From contig JAIOJX010000006.1 of the NCBI GenBank assembly GCA_022376925.1, positions 57,500,658-57,564,657 on the forward strand: a DNA stretch of 64,000 bases, read 5' to 3'. Shown in pieces: positions 60,155 to 64,000 of this stretch. The stretch comes from Tragulus kanchil (taxonomy: Eukaryota; Chordata; Mammalia; Artiodactyla; Tragulidae). A model generated the notes under the pieces. The model was not told where the DNA came from. It ran no database searches and saw only the letters and a list, made by a program, of their open reading frames with translations. Each line of letters begins with the position of its first letter. The stretch's first letter is position 1. Both the position numbers and the translations under genes were made by a program.

Positions 60155-61107
60155 GCTCAGTTATTCTGTATTCTGAAGAAAAGTACCTGCTTGCATCTTC
60201 ATGCTCCAATGTGTTTCCAAGTACAATTTCTGATACCTCGCTACCAACAACATGGAAAGAACTGCTGAGATAGCCATTCACAGTGAAGGTCTCCGTGTTT
60301 CCTAAATAAGCTTGGCAATCTCTTCACAGTGTATGGAGAGCTGCAGCTTCCAACTGGCACAATGGGCTGATAGGCAGAGCAATATCATTTTCTGTGAATG
60401 GTCCTCCGTGGCTGCCTCAAACCTGCTTTGGAAAGAACTTCATGCTCTGTGTTTACTGCTTCCACCCTGTCCTGTTTTTGAACCAAAAGGCTCAGACCTC
60501 CCATGACTACAGTAAGGATGGGGATACAAAATGCAGGAATACTGGAGTCTGTTTCCAGGGGTCTCTTCAAGGCATTGAGAAGTCAAGGGTTTCAACCATT
60601 GTGTTGTTCTTTTTTTTTTTTTTTAAAGATTTATTTATTTATTTATTTATTTATTTTGGGCGGGGGTCGGGTTGGGGAGGGGGGGGAGCGGGCGGGCCAC
60701 TTTTATTGGTCTTTCAATTTTCTGTTTTCATCTGTCTTTGTTCTTTTTTGGCTCCTGTGGGCCTCCCATCACGGTGGCGTCTGTCATCACAGAGCGCTGG
60801 CTCTGGGCACATGTGCTCCAGAGCTCAGGCTTGGTAATTGGACACACCAGTCCAGCCGCTCCGCGACACATGGGATCTTCCCAGGCCAGGGATCGAACCG
60901 GCGCCCCTTGCACTGCAAGGCGGTGTCCTTACCCACTGGAAAGCCCGTGTTGTTCTTTTTTTTTTTTTTTTTTTTTTGAGGATTCTCTATTGTCTAAGCC
61001 ACTATGGCTGTCCAAAAAGACAGGAGTGGATAGCCCTCTCCTTTATAGGCCATACTTGTCAGCTATCAAAGCCTGCTGTTGTGCATGGCAGGCAGCATCT
61101 CTACCCA
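60155..61107 (+). repeat. Spacer D, copy 3 (duplicate of copy 2)
   Basis: Spacer D repeated through the 1,141 bp duplication, with the second SINE inside. It ends at ctacccactgatctagagg, where A' units resume. Confidence 0.78.
60611..60946 (-). mobile_element. SINE, second copy of the same insertion
   Basis: The same insertion as 59,470-59,805, repeated through the 1,141 bp duplication. The clearest difference is in the G-rich tract (a ~19 base G run versus a run interrupted by A and GC). Confidence 0.88.
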
Positions 61108-62210
61108 CTGATCTAGAGGAGCTTATTCGGGGTTCAAAGTCTGAAAAGGGTAGTTGAGGTTTCTGACACGAGCTCATTATTGCTCCTCGGTGGAATGGAG
61201 TCTAATTTGGCTCAAAGGGGTGAATAAAACGGCAGCTCATTACACTGAAAAGAACCCTTCCCAAAAATTTTGACTGAGGAACCAATACAATGGATCCTGT
61301 GATGGACTTTTCCACTCTAGAGGTATGGCCTAGAAAGATGCCTTCTTCTCTCCCAATGGCATGTTTCAATATACAAAGCAGTTTCAAGTGCCAGAGAAAG
61401 CAAAGTGGATCCACTTTCAAAAGAGCAAAGGTAAATCCTCAGATAGAAGCTGCCTGTTAACAGAAACAACGCTAAACTACAGAGGCTTATTTGTTGTTCA
61501 AAGGCTGAAAAGGGTAGCTGAGGTTTCTGAAATGAGCTCATTATCACTTACACCTGGGTGGGATGGAGTCTTAACTGGCTCAACGAGGCAAATACAATGG
61601 CATCTCTCTATACTGAAAAGAACTCTTTTCCCATATTATGACTGAGAAACTGGTACAATAGCTCCTTGGTTGGAATTTTCCATTCCACGAATATGGCCTA
61701 GAAAAATGCTTTCTTCTGCCCCAATGGTGGGTTTCAATATACAAAGCGATTTTAAGCACCAGTGAACGCGTAGTGAATCCATTCACAAAAGCATCATGTT
61801 AAATCCTCCCATACAAGTCTCCTGTTAACAGAAACAACATTGAGCTAGAGAGGCTTATTCATTGTTCAAAGTCTGAAAAGGGTGGTTGAGGATTCTGGAA
61901 AAGGGTCATCATCACTTACACTTAGGTGGGAGGCAGTCTTTATTGGCTCAACAGGATGAATACAAAGGCATGTCTCTATTCTGAAAAGAACTCTTTTCCG
62001 AGACATATTGGCTCAGAAACTGGTAAAATGGGTCCTAGATTGGACTTTTCTACTCTGCGGATATGGCCTAGAATGATGCTTTAGTCTGCACCTATGGCAA
62101 GTCTCAATATACAAAGCAATTTAATTGCTAGTGAAAGCCAAATGGATCCTCTCTAAAAAGAGCCATCCATGGCAAATCCTCCAGTAGAAGTCCCTTGTAA
62201 GCAGCAACAG
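61108..62210 (+). repeat. A' satellite array, three units between spacers
   Basis: Three diverged A' units with aggtatggcctagaaag, gtttcaatatacaaagcag, cctgttaacagaaacaac, gaggcttattcgttgttc-like and cttaactggctcaacgag landmarks. A plus-strand 5-6 bp variant, aaagggtagctgaggtttc, is common here. Confidence 0.85.
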
Positions 62211-62815
62211 TGCTGCTTAGCCATTCCATTTTCTTCATAAAACAAGCTGCTTGCATCTCCATGCTCAAGTGGGTTTCCAAGTACAGTTGGTGAAATCTCG
62301 CTACCAGCAATCATGGTAACATCTGCTGAAATAGCCATTCACAGTGAAGGTTTCCGTGTTTCCTAAATGAGCTTGAAAACTGCTTCACAGTGTAGGGAGG
62401 GCTGCTTCTGCCAACTGGTTCACTGGACTGATAGGCTGAGCAATATCATTTTCTGTGAATTGTCCTTAGTGACTGCCTCAAATTTGCTTTGGAAAGAACT
62501 TTGTGCTCTATGTTTACTGCTTTCACCCTGTCATGTTTTGAATAAAAAGTCTCAGGCCTCCCACAGCTCCAGGAATGATGGGGACACCAAATGCAGGAAT
62601 ACTGGAGTCTGTTACCAGGGATCTCTTCAAAGTATCAAACAATCAAGGGTTGGAACCCTTGTCTCATTCTTTGCATAAAGATCGTCTACTTGCTGAACCT
62701 CCAGGGCTGCCCAGGCAGACAGGATTGGATAGCAATCTCTTGAGTGGCCACAATTCTCTGGTAAGGTATCAAAGCAGGCTGGCCTGCATGGCAGACAGCA
62801 TTTCTATCCATGAGT
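62211..62815 (+). repeat. Spacer D, copy 4
   Basis: It has the same landmark order as copy 1 and no SINE. It closely resembles copy 1 (gttggaacccttgtctcatt). It repeats at 63,411-63,905 through the last duplication. Confidence 0.8.
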
Positions 62816-63410
62816 TAGAGAGTCTTATTCTTTGCTCAAAAAACTGAAAAGAGTAGCTGAGGTTTCTGGAATGAGCTCACCTGGGTGGTTTGGAGTCTTA
62901 ACTGGCTCAAAGAGGAGAATACAAGGGCACTCTTTACACTGAAAAGAACTCTTTTCCAAGACATTTTGACTCAGGAATGGACAAAATGTGTCCTGGGTTG
63001 GATTTTTCCACTCCATGGATATGACCTAGAAACATGCTTCCGTCTGCCCCAATGGCATGACTCGTACAAAGCAGTTTTAAGCGCCAGTGAAAGCAAAGTG
63101 GATCCTCTCTCAAAAGAGCCATGGTAAATCCTCTCATACACATCTCTTTTTAACAGCAACAATGCTGAGTTAGAGAGACTTATTCGTTGTTCAAAGACTG
63201 AAAATGCTAGTTGAGGTTTCTGGAACGAGTTCATCATCACTTACACCTGGGTGAGATGGAGTCTTAATTGGCTCAACAAGGTGCATACAAGGGCATCTGT
63301 TTGCACTGAAAAGAACTCTTTTCCCAGACGTATTTACTCAGAAATGTGTACCATGTGTCCTGTGTTTGTCTTTTCTGCTCCACGGATATAGCCTAGAAGG
63401 ATAATTTTAT
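62816..63410 (+). repeat. A' satellite units after spacer D copy 4
   Basis: Almost two units with standard landmarks: gtctcttttta-acagcaac-like, cttaattggctcaacaagg and gatatagcctagaagg. The array breaks at ggataattttat, where the duplication restarts. Confidence 0.83.
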
Positions 63411-64000
63411 ACATCTGCTGAAATAGCCATTCACAGTGAAGGTTTCCGTGTTTCCTAAATGAGCTTGAAAACTGCTTCACAGTGTAGGGAGGGCTGCTTC
63501 TGCCAACTGGTTCACTGGACTGATAGGCTGAGCAATATCATTTTCTGTGAATTGTCCTTAGTGACTGCCTCAAATTTGCTTTGGAAAGAACTTTGTGCTC
63601 TATGTTTACTGCTTTCACCCTGTCATGTTTTGAATAAAAAGTCTCAGGCCTCCCACAGCTCCAGGAATGATGGGGACACCAAATGCAGGAATACTGGAGT
63701 CTGTTACCAGGGATCTCTTCAAAGTATCAAACAATCAAGGGTTGGAACCCTTGTCTCATTCTTTGCATAAAGATCGTCTACTTGCTGAACCTCCAGGGCT
63801 GCCCAGGCAGACAGGATTGGATAGCAATCTCTTGAGTGGCCACAATTCTCTGGTAAGGTATCAAAGCAGGCTGGCCTGCATGGCAGACAGCATTTCTATC
63901 CATGAGTTAGAGAGTCTTATTCTTTGCTCAAAAAACTGAAAAGAGTAGCTGAGGTTTCTGGAATGAGCTCACCTGGGTGGTTTGGAGTCTTAACTGGCTC
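63411..64000 (+). repeat. Spacer D, copy 5, then the start of an A' unit
   Basis: Duplicate of 62,319-62,908. The spacer ends near 63,905 and A' sequence (ggaatgagctcacctggg, ttaactggctc) runs to the window edge. Confidence 0.83.

Larger units (their letters stand above)
58844..61107. repeat. 1,141 bp direct duplication covering A', spacer D and SINE
   Basis: 58844-59967 is repeated from 59985. A 17-base filler (59,968-59,984) lies at the join. Differences between copies are few: the G run in the SINE, ctcagtggctgcc versus ctccgtggctgcc, and cactag versus caccag. Confidence 0.92.
62319..64000. repeat. 1,092 bp direct duplication running off the window end
   Basis: 62319-63410 is repeated from 63411 to the end of the window. 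The join is after ggataattttat, at acatctgctgaaatagcc (compare 62,319). I see no differences between the copies in the visible 590 bp. Confidence 0.9.

Noticed and set aside
59253..61157. Frames of 100-160 codons with poly-Phe and poly-Gly
   Set aside because: They are translations of the SINE's T-rich tail and G run.
1..64000. Over two hundred open frames of 60-190 codons on both strands
   Set aside because: Most are repeat copies of the same stop-poor satellite frames or antisense of L1, SINE and LTR. They overlap on both strands, have no consistent start or stop, and change frame between units. Only L1 ORF1 and ORF2 remnants are recognisable protein sequence.
1..64000. Centromeric satellite
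   Set aside because: Unit lengths (~300-370 bp), strong divergence among units and abundant transposon insertions do not resemble the homogeneous ruminant centromeric satellites I know. Chromosomal position cannot be judged from this window.

Overview
This is non-coding mammalian chromosomal DNA, almost certainly from a ruminant. Three diagnostic elements support that. One is a BovB LINE 3' end (about 54,990-55,425). Another is Bov-A/Bov-tA type tRNA-derived SINEs (44,504; 45,615; 59,470 and 60,611 on the minus strand; a short Bov-A tail at 39,830). The third is ruminant-type L1 with its characteristic 5' leader (39,961 and 48,914). There are no operons, prokaryotic genes, RNA genes or intact host genes. 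The only recognisable protein-coding sequence is decayed L1 ORF1 and ORF2. The many short open frames are by-products of stop-poor tandem repeats.

Layout. (1) 1-16,430: a head-to-tail array of a ~355 bp repeat (family A), with one solo-type retroviral LTR at 5,277-5,980. (2) 16,430-19,220: single-copy-like DNA whose 1.23 kb core is present twice. (3) 19,221-33,240, with outliers to ~41,020: an array of an unrelated G-rich ~300 bp repeat (family B). It carries a (CTCCTACA)-like pyrimidine minisatellite and two independent minus-strand insertions of the same LTR family. (4) 33,240-36,550: a third, longer-period repeat (family C). (5) 39,961-51,485: an L1 cluster, made of one L1 with a 5' leader, ORF1 and an internally deleted ORF2, carrying SINEs, followed by a second L1 that lacks nearly all of ORF2. 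(6) 51,486-64,000: a diverged version of family A (A', ~370 bp), in the same orientation as the left array. It is interspersed with a ~620 bp spacer (D) to form a higher-order repeat, and is interrupted by BovB, L1, LTR-like and SINE insertions.

Superimposed on all of this, whatever the sequence class, are about 25 near-identical direct duplications. In the satellites they are one or two repeat units long (280-720 bp). Elsewhere they are 1.09-1.24 kb. Their copies differ mainly in homopolymer lengths and near the junctions. This is the most striking property of the window. It could be a local assembly artefact (unmerged overlapping ends) or an unusual replication-based tandem-duplication process, and I favour the artefact. 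Coordinates of array edges are approximate. Family names A, A', B, C and D are mine; I do not recognise these repeats as named satellites. No database search was possible.
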